This document shows positions 30,810 to 37,679 of a DNA stretch of 45,376 nucleotides, in pieces. The position numbers and the translations under genes were made by a program. The notes beneath the pieces are model-generated. The model was not told where the DNA came from, did no database searches, and saw only the letters and a list, made by a program, of their open reading frames with translations. Origin of the DNA: a virus; IMG/VR virus record IMGVR_UViG_3300050019_000038, positions 1 to 45,376 of that record. One strand, 5' to 3'. The stretch's first letter is position 1, and the number at the start of each line of letters is the position of its first letter.

Positions 30810-31041
30810 AGGACTCCCGAAACGTCCATGTGAGCTTGACGGCTGCACCGGCCATTACACGCCGAAGCTGAGTAAATCCCGTCTCTGCATCTTCCACATG
30901 AACAAGATGCTGGTATGGGAATACAAGCGGGATTGGTTCGGGAGTAAATGTCCTCCGCCCTTCGTGGAGATTGATGGACGGTGGACGGTGAATCCGGAGA
31001 AGATCGGGTACAAGCGACAGCCAAGACTTTGTGCAGGATAA
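30790..31041 (+). CDS. Small zinc-finger protein
   Basis: An 83-residue protein with CELDGC (13-18), RLCIFHM and a Trp/Tyr-rich stretch WEYKRDWFGSKCPP, basic overall. Likely zinc-binding with nucleic-acid contact. Unknown family. Confidence 0.5.
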   Translation: MNFPPRKGLPKRPCELDGCTGHYTPKLSKSRLCIFHMNKMLVWEYKRDWFGSKCPPPFVEIDGRWTVNPEKIGYKRQPRLCAG

Positions 31042-31070
31042 CCCCCGCCAGTCGGGACACGGAGGAGACA

Positions 31071-31391
31071 GTGACTTACGATGAACTTTATGCCAATGAA
31101 ATGCAGAGGGCTGTCGAGGAATACCCGCCCGTCTTGTGGGAAGCTATGACTCCCTTCGATATGCTCATGGCGCTCAGAAGGGAATATGACGAACTTCACG
31201 CGGTATTGTGGACGGATGACGTAACCGGCTCTCATGGCTCCCTGATTGAGTCAATCCACGTTGCTGTCGTTGCCGAGAGGATACATGAAGAAATGAAGCG
31301 GCGGAAGTTAAGGGAAGATGCCCAGATGCTTCATCAGGATAGAGAGTGGCGTGACTTTTCCCATGATCTGCCGAAAAGGAATAACCTATGA
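31071..31391 (+). CDS. Helical protein of unknown function
   Basis: A 106-residue protein, GTG at 31071 five bases after GGAGG. MTYDELYANEMQRAVEEYPPV then MAL.REYDELHAVL and IHEEMKRRKLRED: all-helical and strongly charged. ATGA overlap with the next gene. Confidence 0.55.
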   Translation: MTYDELYANEMQRAVEEYPPVLWEAMTPFDMLMALRREYDELHAVLWTDDVTGSHGSLIESIHVAVVAERIHEEMKRRKLREDAQMLHQDREWRDFSHDLPKRNNL

Positions 31392-31585
31392 CCACCCGAA
31401 CTCAGACTACCCTTTCATGGCTGATCGTAATCGCGGCGATTTTGGCAAGCGCGGTGATCTTGCGGGAGAAGATACCGGCGCCGGTGAGCCGGTGGAAGAG
31501 TGACACGGTGTATATCTGGCACGGTGAGCCTACCCGGGACGCTTCACAATGTAGCGATTGCAAAGTTCCGAACAGGAGAAGGTGA
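31388..31585 (+). CDS. Small single-span membrane protein
   Basis: A 65-residue protein: MTTRTQTTLSWLIVIAAILASAVILR (one membrane helix, residues 9-26) and a polar tail with CSDCKVP. Could be anchored with its cysteine tail outside or inside. Unknown function. Confidence 0.55.
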   Translation: MTTRTQTTLSWLIVIAAILASAVILREKIPAPVSRWKSDTVYIWHGEPTRDASQCSDCKVPNRRR

Positions 31586-31589
31586 CACC

Positions 31590-32057
31590 TTGAGATTATC
31601 AGAGCAAGAATACGAATCCCTTGTCAAGCGCAATGCGGCAAAAGACCCGTACCATGTGACAGTGGTTGACCGAGCGACAGGGAAAGAATTACCTCAGCCG
31701 AAAGTTGACCCTCTCGCGGTACACGGTATCACTCAGAAATCAAGCAAGAAAACACGTGCGGAGCAGGAAGCAGAGAATATGCTTGCAATGGAGTTTCGCG
31801 GCTGTGCGGTCAAATTTCACGGCCTAGCAATATATTTAGACTGTGGTCACCGGTACACGCCGGACTACATTGTACAGCTCCCAGAGGGCAAAATACTTGT
31901 TGTGGAGGTGAAACAGGAAGGTAAGAACGGCTTTCGTCAGCAGTCCTACCGGAGCGCACGTTTAGCGTTCGATCAGTCGCGGGTTGAGTGGTCAATGTTC
32001 CGGTTCCGTTGGATGGAGAAGAAAAGTTCAGGGTGGGAAATAAAGGATTATCCATGA
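31590..32057 (+). CDS. PD-(D/E)XK nuclease-like protein (DUF1064-type)
   Basis: A 155-residue protein. TTG start at 31590 is preferred: it follows AGGAGAAGG and begins just after the previous stop; a GTG at 31500 would overlap that gene by 86 bases. Catalytic pattern YTPDYIV (Asp92) and ILVVEVKQE (Glu106-x-Lys108) with an N-terminal helix (RAEQEAENMLAMEF) fits DUF1064/VRR-type phage nucleases, which act on branched or broken DNA. Some C-terminal residues are aromatic and basic (WSMFRFRWMEKK). Confidence 0.7.
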   Translation: MRLSEQEYESLVKRNAAKDPYHVTVVDRATGKELPQPKVDPLAVHGITQKSSKKTRAEQEAENMLAMEFRGCAVKFHGLAIYLDCGHRYTPDYIVQLPEGKILVVEVKQEGKNGFRQQSYRSARLAFDQSRVEWSMFRFRWMEKKSSGWEIKDYP

Positions 32058-32359
32058 GCAAGTGGGGAGAGAAATTCATCCATGACCTCCGCAAGCCTGG
32101 CACTCCAAGAGACAAAAGATACCTGTCTTGGATACGGTCGCTCCCCTGCCTCAACGGACACATGACCGCGCAACCCCACCATGAGGGAAAACACGGCATG
32201 GGTATCAAGGCAAGCGATTACGATACTCTGCCCCTTTGCTTCCGGTGCCACCGTGAACGGCATCAGGCAGGGAAATCTATTTGGCATCTTTGGGGGATTG
32301 ACCCTGAGCATGAAATATCACGGCTGAATGAAGAGTGGGAGAAACTAAAAGACCTATGA
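32054..32359 (+). CDS. HNH-type nuclease-like protein
   Basis: A 102-residue protein with CLNGHMTAQPHHEGKHGMG (Cys32, His42-His43, His47) and DTLPLCFRCHRERH (Cys62, Cys65, His66, His70), the metal-binding and catalytic layout of small phage HNH proteins such as the DUF968/Nin-region type. ATGA overlap with the nuclease gene. Possible role in recombination-intermediate resolution or DNA cleavage. Confidence 0.72.
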   Translation: MSKWGEKFIHDLRKPGTPRDKRYLSWIRSLPCLNGHMTAQPHHEGKHGMGIKASDYDTLPLCFRCHRERHQAGKSIWHLWGIDPEHEISRLNEEWEKLKDL

Positions 32360-32461
32360 CCGCCTACGGCTCGCGGATTGCCTAGGACAAGAAGCGAGAG
32401 GGAGTATCCAGAGGGTACAGCAGGGCGGCACAACGAGCCGAGAGGCTAAAGGGGAGGGAGT

Positions 32462-32620
32462 ATGGGACTTTTTGGAGCATTGATTGATGTCGCGTCCATG
32501 CCGCTGAGGGTTGCGGTGGATGTCGTTAAACTGCCGGGGAAGATTATCAACGGCGAGGATGATCTTTTGGAGCATACCACTAACGGCATTGACAAGATCG
32601 GGGATGACCTTGACGATTAA
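32462..32620 (+). CDS. Small amphipathic protein
   Basis: A 52-residue protein after GGGAGGGAG: MGLFGALIDVASMPLRVAVDVVKL then acidic NGEDDLLEHTTNGIDKIGDDLDD. The first half may be membrane-associating. Last gene of the main rightward operon before the separately promoted radical-SAM gene. Confidence 0.5.
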   Translation: MGLFGALIDVASMPLRVAVDVVKLPGKIINGEDDLLEHTTNGIDKIGDDLDD

Positions 32621-32648
32621 CCCTCTGCCGGGATAGCTGAAAAAAGGG

Positions 32649-32678
32649 TTGACAATCTCAGTGGAGGTATGGGATAAT
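32649..32678 (+). promoter_or_regulatory. Strong promoter for the leader RNA and radical-SAM gene
   Basis: TTGACA (32649-32654), 18 bases, GATAAT (32673-32678), preceded by TATGG. Expected start about 32684-32686, exactly where the leader stem begins. Best promoter match in the window. Confidence 0.7.
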
Positions 32679-32684
32679 TTCAGC

Positions 32685-32790
32685 GTCTAGGTCGCAGTAG
32701 AATATCAATCGAATAATGGCTGTACCGGCTTTAGCCGTTCCGAGCCCCCTGAGTTCTATTGCGCCTAGACAACGTAATTTCCAGGGGGCT
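32685..32790 (+). ncRNA. Structured leader RNA with SD-sequestering pseudoknot
   Basis: Outer stem: 32685-32691 GUCUAGG pairs with 32764-32770 CCUAGAC; after one bulged U (32692), 32693-32696 CGCA pairs with 32760-32763 UGCG; then 32697-32702 GUAGAA with 32754-32759 UUCUAU. That is 17 bp with one bulge. Inside, 32715-32721 pairs with 32733-32739 (7 bp, 11-base loop). The loop sequence AGCCCCCUG (32743-32751) is exactly complementary to CAGGGGGCU (32782-32790), which contains the Shine-Dalgarno AGGGGG of the TTG start at 32796. So the RNA forms a pseudoknot that hides the ribosome site, like translational riboswitches. I do not match it to a known class by eye. Confidence 0.65.
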
Positions 32791-32795
32791 TACTT

Positions 32796-33653
32796 TTGTC
32801 CAAAATTGGCCTAATAGACGTAGACAGCAAAATCCCCAATCTCGCCTTGATGAAGATAAGCGCCTACCACAAGGCGCAAGGCGATTCCGTTGAATTGACC
32901 TCCCCGTTGTTTGTCGACCAGTTCGATAAAATTTACGCCTCTAAAATATTCAAAGACTCCCACCTTCCGATGCTACCGGCAACCGCAATCATCGGCGGCA
33001 GTGGTTTTGACCTGTCCATAAAGCTCCCCCCTGAAATTGAATCACAATTCCCCGATTACAGCCTTTACCGTTGTGATTATGCAGTAGGGTTTACCCTTCG
33101 CGGCTGTTCTCGCAGATGCCCCTTCTGCATTGTTCATGAAAAGGAAGGTTTGCCGCAAGTCGTAGGGGATATTTACAATTTCTGGAATGGGCAAAAACGC
33201 CTGATGCTTCTCTGTAACAACCTCACCGCCGACCCCAAACACTTTGAAAAGATATGCCGTCAGCTTATCGAAAACCGTGTCGAGACAGACTTTAGTCAAG
33301 GGTTAGACATACGCCTTATAACTCATTATATGGCTGTGCTACTGGCGAAGGTGAAGCTCTGGAAACAGATACACTTCGCTTTCGATAATATTAATCTCTG
33401 GAAACAAGTCAGGGACGGAATCAAGACTTTAGACAGCGGCGGGGTGAAGCGGTACAAGCTGATGTTCTTTGTCCTCATTGGCTACAACAGCACTCCGCAT
33501 GAAGACATGGTGAGAACCCGGCTGCTGAGGAAATGGAAGGTTGACCCGTTCGTTATGCCTTATGATAAGACCGACCAATACCAAAAAGATTTTGCCCGGT
33601 GGGTAAACCACAAGGCAATTTTTAAAAGTGTCGCGTGGAAGCATTATAGATAA
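32796..33653 (+). CDS. Radical SAM protein (phage B12-binding-like N-terminus)
   Basis: A 285-residue protein starting with TTG, 7 bases after AGGGGG. Radical-SAM cluster motif CSRRCPFC: Cys104, Cys108, Cys111 (CxxxCxxC) after a glycine-containing strand (GFTLRGC). The first 100 residues (IGLIDVDSKIPNLALMKISAYHKAQGDSVELT) look like the Rossmann cobalamin-binding fold found before such radical SAM domains. The C-terminal part (MFFVLIGYNSTPHED) fits a partial TIM barrel. This phage family has no known substrate. It is separately promoted, isolated after the early operon, and preceded by a structured leader. Confidence 0.8.
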   Translation: MSKIGLIDVDSKIPNLALMKISAYHKAQGDSVELTSPLFVDQFDKIYASKIFKDSHLPMLPATAIIGGSGFDLSIKLPPEIESQFPDYSLYRCDYAVGFTLRGCSRRCPFCIVHEKEGLPQVVGDIYNFWNGQKRLMLLCNNLTADPKHFEKICRQLIENRVETDFSQGLDIRLITHYMAVLLAKVKLWKQIHFAFDNINLWKQVRDGIKTLDSGGVKRYKLMFFVLIGYNSTPHEDMVRTRLLRKWKVDPFVMPYDKTDQYQKDFARWVNHKAIFKSVAWKHYR

Positions 33654-33979
33654 CCGGTGCATCTGCTCCCTCCGGTACACAATGGGGAGAACGTACTTTC
33701 CGCAACCGACATAGAACAGCCAAGCCAACAATCCCCTTACTCACAAACCGGGGGGCGTTTAGTTCTGTCAGGGATATATGGCAGGATGACCGCATAAACA
33801 GGCAACGTAGTATCAGGCAAAGACGCTCCTCGCCAGAGTCAAAACAGGCACCTGATAAAGTTGTTGGCGAAGTTTGGGGCAACGTGAGTTCCTACCTTCA
33901 TTCTCCCCTATCCCACCGCCTAGATAGCAGTTAGACTACATCGGGTTTGTGTAACTGTCTCTAAAATAGAAGTGAGCAT
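33654..33979. other. Intergenic region without convincing gene; paired sequences
   Basis: About 326 bases between converging genes. Right after the radical-SAM stop, ACCGG (33653-33657) can pair with CCGGT (33672-33676), while CTCCC (33666-33670) in its loop pairs with GGGAG (33685-33689), a small H-type pseudoknot. Further on, CAGTTA (33928-33933) and TAACTG (33952-33957) flank 18 bases. The only frame of length is a minus one at 33622-33882 without good start context. Could be a 3' RNA domain, or a decayed gene. Confidence 0.4.
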
Positions 33980-34006
33980 AAAAAAAGCCGCCCATTTCTG
34001 AGCGGC
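33980..34006 (-). terminator. Terminator at the end of the late block
   Basis: Minus strand: GCCGC (34006-34002), loop, GCGGC (33991-33987), then seven T (33986-33980). Clear intrinsic terminator pointing left, about 60 bases past the last late gene. Confidence 0.8.
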
Positions 34007-34065
34007 GATACCCTGCAAGGAGGTTACAAGGCAACTGTTACGGAGCTGTCAACACCGGATAAGGT

Positions 34066-34470
34066 TCAGTACCCGTATTTAGCTTTCCACGCCTTTAAAT
34101 CTTCATCATATGAGCCTTGTCCTCCATGTTCCACGCCCTCGTACGTTATCCGTGCTTCCCATTCTGGTACGCCTAGAAACTCCATGATCTCTAAAAGAGT
34201 CTCATCCATGAAGTCTTTAGGGAACCCGTTCCGGTAGCCTTGGTCATGCGTTACCCCGCCCATCCATCCGAGGCCGAAAGGCGGCGTGATGTTCCATGTG
34301 CATTGCGGGTAGGATAGCCCGTCAGATGTCGCGCCTTTCGGAATAGGGATGATACAGCCGTCCTTCCGCTCATAGACGTAATCGTCAAGCAGGACGACAT
34401 TATGACCGTCCTCAGTGTAGACGTTGAACCCCCTGACCGGATTCCCGGCTGAGTCGCGGAAGCCTTGCAT
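34066..34470 (-). CDS. DUF1353-family phage protein
   Basis: A 134-residue protein with IPIPKGATSDGLSYP (about 42-56), ITPPFGLGWMGGVTHDQGYRN (60-80) and FMDETLLEIMEFLGV, the conserved core of DUF1353, a small phage family often near lysis or tail genes. His74 and Asp75 in THDQGYR are invariant-looking. Function unknown. ATG shares bases with the previous stop (TAATG). Last late gene. Confidence 0.78.
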   Translation of the reverse strand: MQGFRDSAGNPVRGFNVYTEDGHNVVLLDDYVYERKDGCIIPIPKGATSDGLSYPQCTWNITPPFGLGWMGGVTHDQGYRNGFPKDFMDETLLEIMEFLGVPEWEARITYEGVEHGGQGSYDEDLKAWKAKYGY

Positions 34471-34649
34471 TACGGAATCAGGTTCATCGGTTTGAGAGCC
34501 GCTTGCATGTCAGTGAGCATTTTCATCTTGTCGGCTGCCGGTGCGTTGGAGGACTGAAACATGGTGATTGCCGAGTTGATGCCCTGAACCGCTATCGGTT
34601 CGATGGTTGCGAATATCTGCACGATTGCCAATACTTCTTCCGGAGTCAC
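34470..34649 (-). CDS. Small helical protein
   Basis: A 59-residue frame with GTG start at 34649, GGAGG 6 bases ahead, and GTGA overlap with the previous stop. VTPEEVLAIVQIFATIEPIAV... then KMKMLTDMQAALKPMN: two helices, no cysteine. Unknown function; missed by ATG-only searches. Confidence 0.5.
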   Translation of the reverse strand: MTPEEVLAIVQIFATIEPIAVQGINSAITMFQSSNAPAADKMKMLTDMQAALKPMNLIP

Positions 34650-35068
34650 TTTGCACCTCCAATCGGCGTCTGGCCGAAAGCTGTCAGTAGATTGTCCATG
34701 TTGTTCTTGTCGAGGATAAAGCTGTTCAGGGCCGAGAGGTAGGCTGTCGTTGCGTTCGGGTCTTGTCCCGCCGCCGTTGCCGCTTTCAGAGCATTGGCCG
34801 CCAGGTTGAACGATGCAAGCGCCTGGTTGTAAACCGGGACAGCCTTGTTGTAATCTTCCTTGCTCAGTTTCCCGGCGTTGTAGAGTGCATCCAAAATGCC
34901 CGGTGTTGCCTGTAACGCTACTCCGATAGCGTACAGAGACTTTGTTGCCGCATCCTGCGCCGAAGATACTGCGGTCGGCGGGGAAGTCGGGCCGGAGATT
35001 GTGCCTGTGGTTGCACAGGCCGTCAGGGATAGCAGAAGCAGGGGAATCAGGAATAATCGTTTCAGCAT
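34646..35068 (-). CDS. Lipoprotein
   Basis: A 140-residue protein starting MLKRLFLIPLLLLSLTACAT; the lipobox LTAC puts the lipidated Cys at residue 18. The mature part has TTGTISGPTSPPTAVSS linker then an alanine-rich helical bundle (LYNAGKLSKEDYNKAVPVYNQALASFN). In a late lysis-type neighbourhood an outer-membrane spanin-like role is possible, but the helix is unlike typical o-spanins; it could instead be an exclusion lipoprotein. Confidence 0.68.
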   Translation of the reverse strand: MLKRLFLIPLLLLSLTACATTGTISGPTSPPTAVSSAQDAATKSLYAIGVALQATPGILDALYNAGKLSKEDYNKAVPVYNQALASFNLAANALKAATAAGQDPNATTAYLSALNSFILDKNNMDNLLTAFGQTPIGGAK

Positions 35069-35107
35069 TGGTATCCTCCTTTTTATGCCGGTACTCGCTA
35101 CCGGCTG

Positions 35108-35347
35108 TTACTTTGAAATTTCGGTATCCGCCCCCGGTTCATCGAGATTGACGGCAGGAGTTTTGGGCGGGGTGGAAACCGTTACGGTTGTCTGGTCGTT
35201 GGTCGGCTGTTTCTCTCCGGGGCGGAGTATCGCACCCATGATGCCAAGGCATACCCCGGCAGTGGCGGCATCTTTAGCATAGACGGCATACCCTCCGATA
35301 AGAGCAACAGCAAAGGTAAAGATTAGTTTATCCCAGTCGTATTTCAC
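35108..35347 (-). CDS. Small membrane protein, candidate holin-like
   Basis: A 79-residue protein, GTG start at 35347 overlapping the previous stop, GGAGG 8 bases ahead. Residues 5-45 hold two hydrophobic segments (LIFTFAVALIGGYAVYA and AATAGVCLGIMGAIL), then a polar Thr/Pro tail (TVTVSTPPKTPAV). Size and two spans fit a class II holin, and the endolysin-like gene lies a few genes upstream. Confidence 0.55.
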   Translation of the reverse strand: MKYDWDKLIFTFAVALIGGYAVYAKDAATAGVCLGIMGAILRPGEKQPTNDQTTVTVSTPPKTPAVNLDEPGADTEISK

Positions 35348-35463
35348 TTGTTCGCCTCCTTCTTTTTATTGACCACGTACGGGCAGAGGTGGAGACAGTA
35401 CCCGCAAGAGGTTATACAGTTTTCCTTATTCCGCTCGTAACAATAAAAGCTGAATAGTGGCAT
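35344..35463 (-). CDS. 39-residue cysteine-rich protein
   Basis: MPLFSFYCYERNKENCITSCGYC then LHLCPYVV, five to six cysteines in 30 residues; ATG at 35463 with GGAG 5 bases ahead. Could bind a metal cluster (CxxxCxxCxxxxC). Frame overlaps the next gene's start. Unknown. Confidence 0.5.
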   Translation of the reverse strand: MPLFSFYCYERNKENCITSCGYCLHLCPYVVNKKKEANK

Positions 35464-35473
35464 AGTTTCTCCA

Positions 35474-35608
35474 TCACTCGTAAAATGGTCCACCTTCCCG
35501 CAACTGCCTGAGTCGTTCCCATAAGGGATAATCGTCTCTGCCGGTGATTTCGCATTGACGACATTTAACACATTGTTCGGCTTCTTTCAAGGTCTTACTG
35601 CATGTCAT
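35474..35608 (-). CDS. 44-residue cysteine-containing protein
   Basis: MTCSKTLKEAEQCVKCRQCE... with CVKCRQC and a basic-acidic tail (YPLWERLRQLREGGPFYE). ATG at 35608 overlaps the endolysin-like stop (ATGA). Probably zinc-binding; unknown role. Confidence 0.5.
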   Translation of the reverse strand: MTCSKTLKEAEQCVKCRQCEITGRDDYPLWERLRQLREGGPFYE

Positions 35609-36018
35609 ACGGGACTTCTGAATTTCGCATCAGCAACAGGAAACCGGGAAACTTTAACACTATTACTCTGGTTCCCACCGAGGCACCGGATTATGTCATT
35701 GCTGATATCAGGATGGTCGCAGAAGGTCACATGATGAGGCCAGACGACTATGCACCCCAATATAGGCGCCTCAAGTTCTACGCCCCAATTCTGGAACGAT
35801 GCCGCCGCCGCTGAATGAGTGCCAGGGAAACCGGCTGTGTCCGTTACGAAGTTGGCAAAACTGGCACACCATGCTGTCTCATCTGACTGAGCATCAAGGG
35901 TCGTATGTTTCGTGTATTCCAGTATCCGCGCCGTTGCTTCCGGTCCCGGTGTTTCGTGTACTCCCAACTCTGCCAAAGCCACATCATGCAATTTCTGGCA
36001 AGCATCAATTCTGGTCAT
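35605..36018 (-). CDS. NlpC/P60- or CHAP-type cysteine peptidase, likely endolysin
   Basis: A 137-residue single-domain protein with DETAWCASFANFV (Cys51) and a later GCIVVWPHHVTFCD (His95-His96), the Cys-His layout of TIGR02594/NlpC-type peptidases, which cut peptidoglycan peptides. The N-terminal helix region (ALAELGVHETPGPEATARILEYTKH) matches small phage endolysins of this type. No signal peptide, so export would need a holin; the two-span membrane gene 260 bases downstream is a candidate. Confidence 0.75.
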   Translation of the reverse strand: MTRIDACQKLHDVALAELGVHETPGPEATARILEYTKHTTLDAQSDETAWCASFANFVTDTAGFPGTHSAAAASFQNWGVELEAPILGCIVVWPHHVTFCDHPDISNDIIRCLGGNQSNSVKVSRFPVADAKFRSPV

Positions 36019-36049
36019 TTAATTCTCCCTCTCTCATCCCAAAGTATTA

Positions 36050-36229
36050 TCATTCCCCGTTCCCCGCGCTAATCGACATTTGAATCAACTTCGTTAGCCC
36101 GTCAATGGCAACTTCCGTCTTGCCCTGATACCGGCACTCATGGCACTGAACCCCGCAGTGGATGGACCAAAGCACATCGGTCGCAGGGGTGATGAGCGCA
36201 AGTAAATCCTCTTTCGGAAGTGTTACCAT
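36050..36229 (-). CDS. Small protein with CxxxxCxxC motif
   Basis: A 59-residue protein starting MVTLPKEDLLALITPATDVLW, then CGVQCHECRYQGK, and a helical end. GAGGTG lies 4 bases ahead of the ATG. Likely zinc-binding. Directly after the beta-helix gene. Unknown function. Confidence 0.55.
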   Translation of the reverse strand: MVTLPKEDLLALITPATDVLWSIHCGVQCHECRYQGKTEVAIDGLTKLIQMSISAGNGE

Positions 36230-36232
36230 GAA

Positions 36233-37672
36233 TCACCTCACCATCCTGATACCTGTTCGTGACGAGGGAATGCCGGTGCGAGAGGCGCGGATGGAGGTGG
36301 AAAGAGGGCCAAGACTGTACTGCGCCCATGTGGTATCTGAAGCACCACTGCCTGTACTCCAAGGATTCCCATATTGGTTGACGTTCGGGGTTACGACATT
36401 ATTTACCCATATTGAGTTCTTTATATTTAACGTATCGGCTAAACCATCGAAAGTGTTGTTCTGCCATGAATCGCTGACTGTGCGAAACGGGTTAGCCGAA
36501 GCCCTAATATCCCAATATGCACCGGCATCTGTATATGTCCCGTAAGTAACATCGATCATGGAATATTTGAAGCCGGTTACAGTGTTGTTTGAATAACTGT
36601 TATGCGCGTTAAGTTTCCAGTCGTAATATGTCGCGTCCGATGCTGTGTCGGAATAGAGCGCATATGCCATAGAGCCAAGGCCAATCCCACCTAAAGATCC
36701 TATGTTGTGGATGGTGTTATTGTGAACAGTGTTGCCATATGAGGCTCCAAACATACTCAATGAAGTTATTGTCGATGCAGTATTAGGCACATTCATTGTG
36801 ATAGTATTGTAACTTATGTCGCTATCCGTGAACGCCGCAGATATTGTAACGTGGTCTCCGCTCGCTACACCCGAAAGGGAATATTTTGAAGTATCGAGGG
36901 TTAGATTATTACCACTGTGAGCGGTGATAGCGTAATATTGCCCCTTTCCTGTGCCGGACATTAACAGCACATGCGTCCCAACAGCACTATTCCCACCAAG
37001 CGGGTTAAGTCCCGGAACCACTAGACCGCTACTATCCAGGGACTCTATGACCGAAACGGTTATTATGTTTCCAGCAATCGCTGTAATTGTGCCTCGGCAA
37101 GAAGTGGCCCCACCATCCATCACATCCCATCCGGTGGTCTCCTCTGTCCCTCCGGTCATGATGTTATGCTGTATGGTAGCGTTTGATGTTGATTTCCACA
37201 CTGAGGTTTGTGCGGTGCCGTTCCATTCCAAAGGGCTACCGCCTATTTTGAACGCTGTGGCCTCCCCTGCTTGAGCTGTGAAGGAATTATAGGTAACACT
37301 GCTGTTGTCACCAATATTGGCACGAACCATGTGCGTGAAGGTATTACTGGTAATAGTTGCCCCGGTGATTCCTCGCCAATACGACTGTGAGGTAATCGTC
37401 AAGCCCGACATACTGGATATGGCATCTATGTAAAGGTTTCCTGTGGGGTTGATTGAACCCGTGCCGGTCAGGACAAGAGCCGAATTGCTTATCGTCACAT
37501 CCCCTGTAGAATTCACCGCCCCGGTTACTTCCACAGTGTTGTGACCGTTCAGGATGGTGGACAATGACGCGCCGGAAATAGAAGAACCGTATGTCACGCC
37601 GAGAGTGGAAATATCAGCCCCGCTTGCGGGGGTAGCCACCAGCAAAAGAATCAATAAATATCCTAGTTTCAT
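36233..37672 (-). CDS. Exported parallel beta-helix protein
   Basis: A 479-residue protein with a signal peptide (MKLGYLLILLLVATPASGA) and then serial beta-helix rungs rich in Asn/Thr/Ser: NSALVLTGTGSI, ATIQHNIMTGG, ISYNTITMN, NTVHNNTIHNIG, SYSNNTVTGF, WQNNTFDGL. Such folds are typical of polysaccharide lyases, hydrolases and phage tailspikes. No catalytic triad is evident by eye. The signal peptide is unexpected for a tailspike, since virion proteins assemble in the cytoplasm; it may instead be secreted to act on host surface sugars. Confidence 0.75.
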   Translation of the reverse strand: MKLGYLLILLLVATPASGADISTLGVTYGSSISGASLSTILNGHNTVEVTGAVNSTGDVTISNSALVLTGTGSINPTGNLYIDAISSMSGLTITSQSYWRGITGATITSNTFTHMVRANIGDNSSVTYNSFTAQAGEATAFKIGGSPLEWNGTAQTSVWKSTSNATIQHNIMTGGTEETTGWDVMDGGATSCRGTITAIAGNIITVSVIESLDSSGLVVPGLNPLGGNSAVGTHVLLMSGTGKGQYYAITAHSGNNLTLDTSKYSLSGVASGDHVTISAAFTDSDISYNTITMNVPNTASTITSLSMFGASYGNTVHNNTIHNIGSLGGIGLGSMAYALYSDTASDATYYDWKLNAHNSYSNNTVTGFKYSMIDVTYGTYTDAGAYWDIRASANPFRTVSDSWQNNTFDGLADTLNIKNSIWVNNVVTPNVNQYGNPWSTGSGASDTTWAQYSLGPLSTSIRASRTGIPSSRTGIRMVR

Positions 37673-37679
37673 GTCGACC

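Noticed and set aside
33622-33882. Minus-strand frame after the radical-SAM gene
   Set aside because: No ribosome site, overlaps the 3' end of the radical-SAM gene, and composition is not protein-like; may be a decayed gene.
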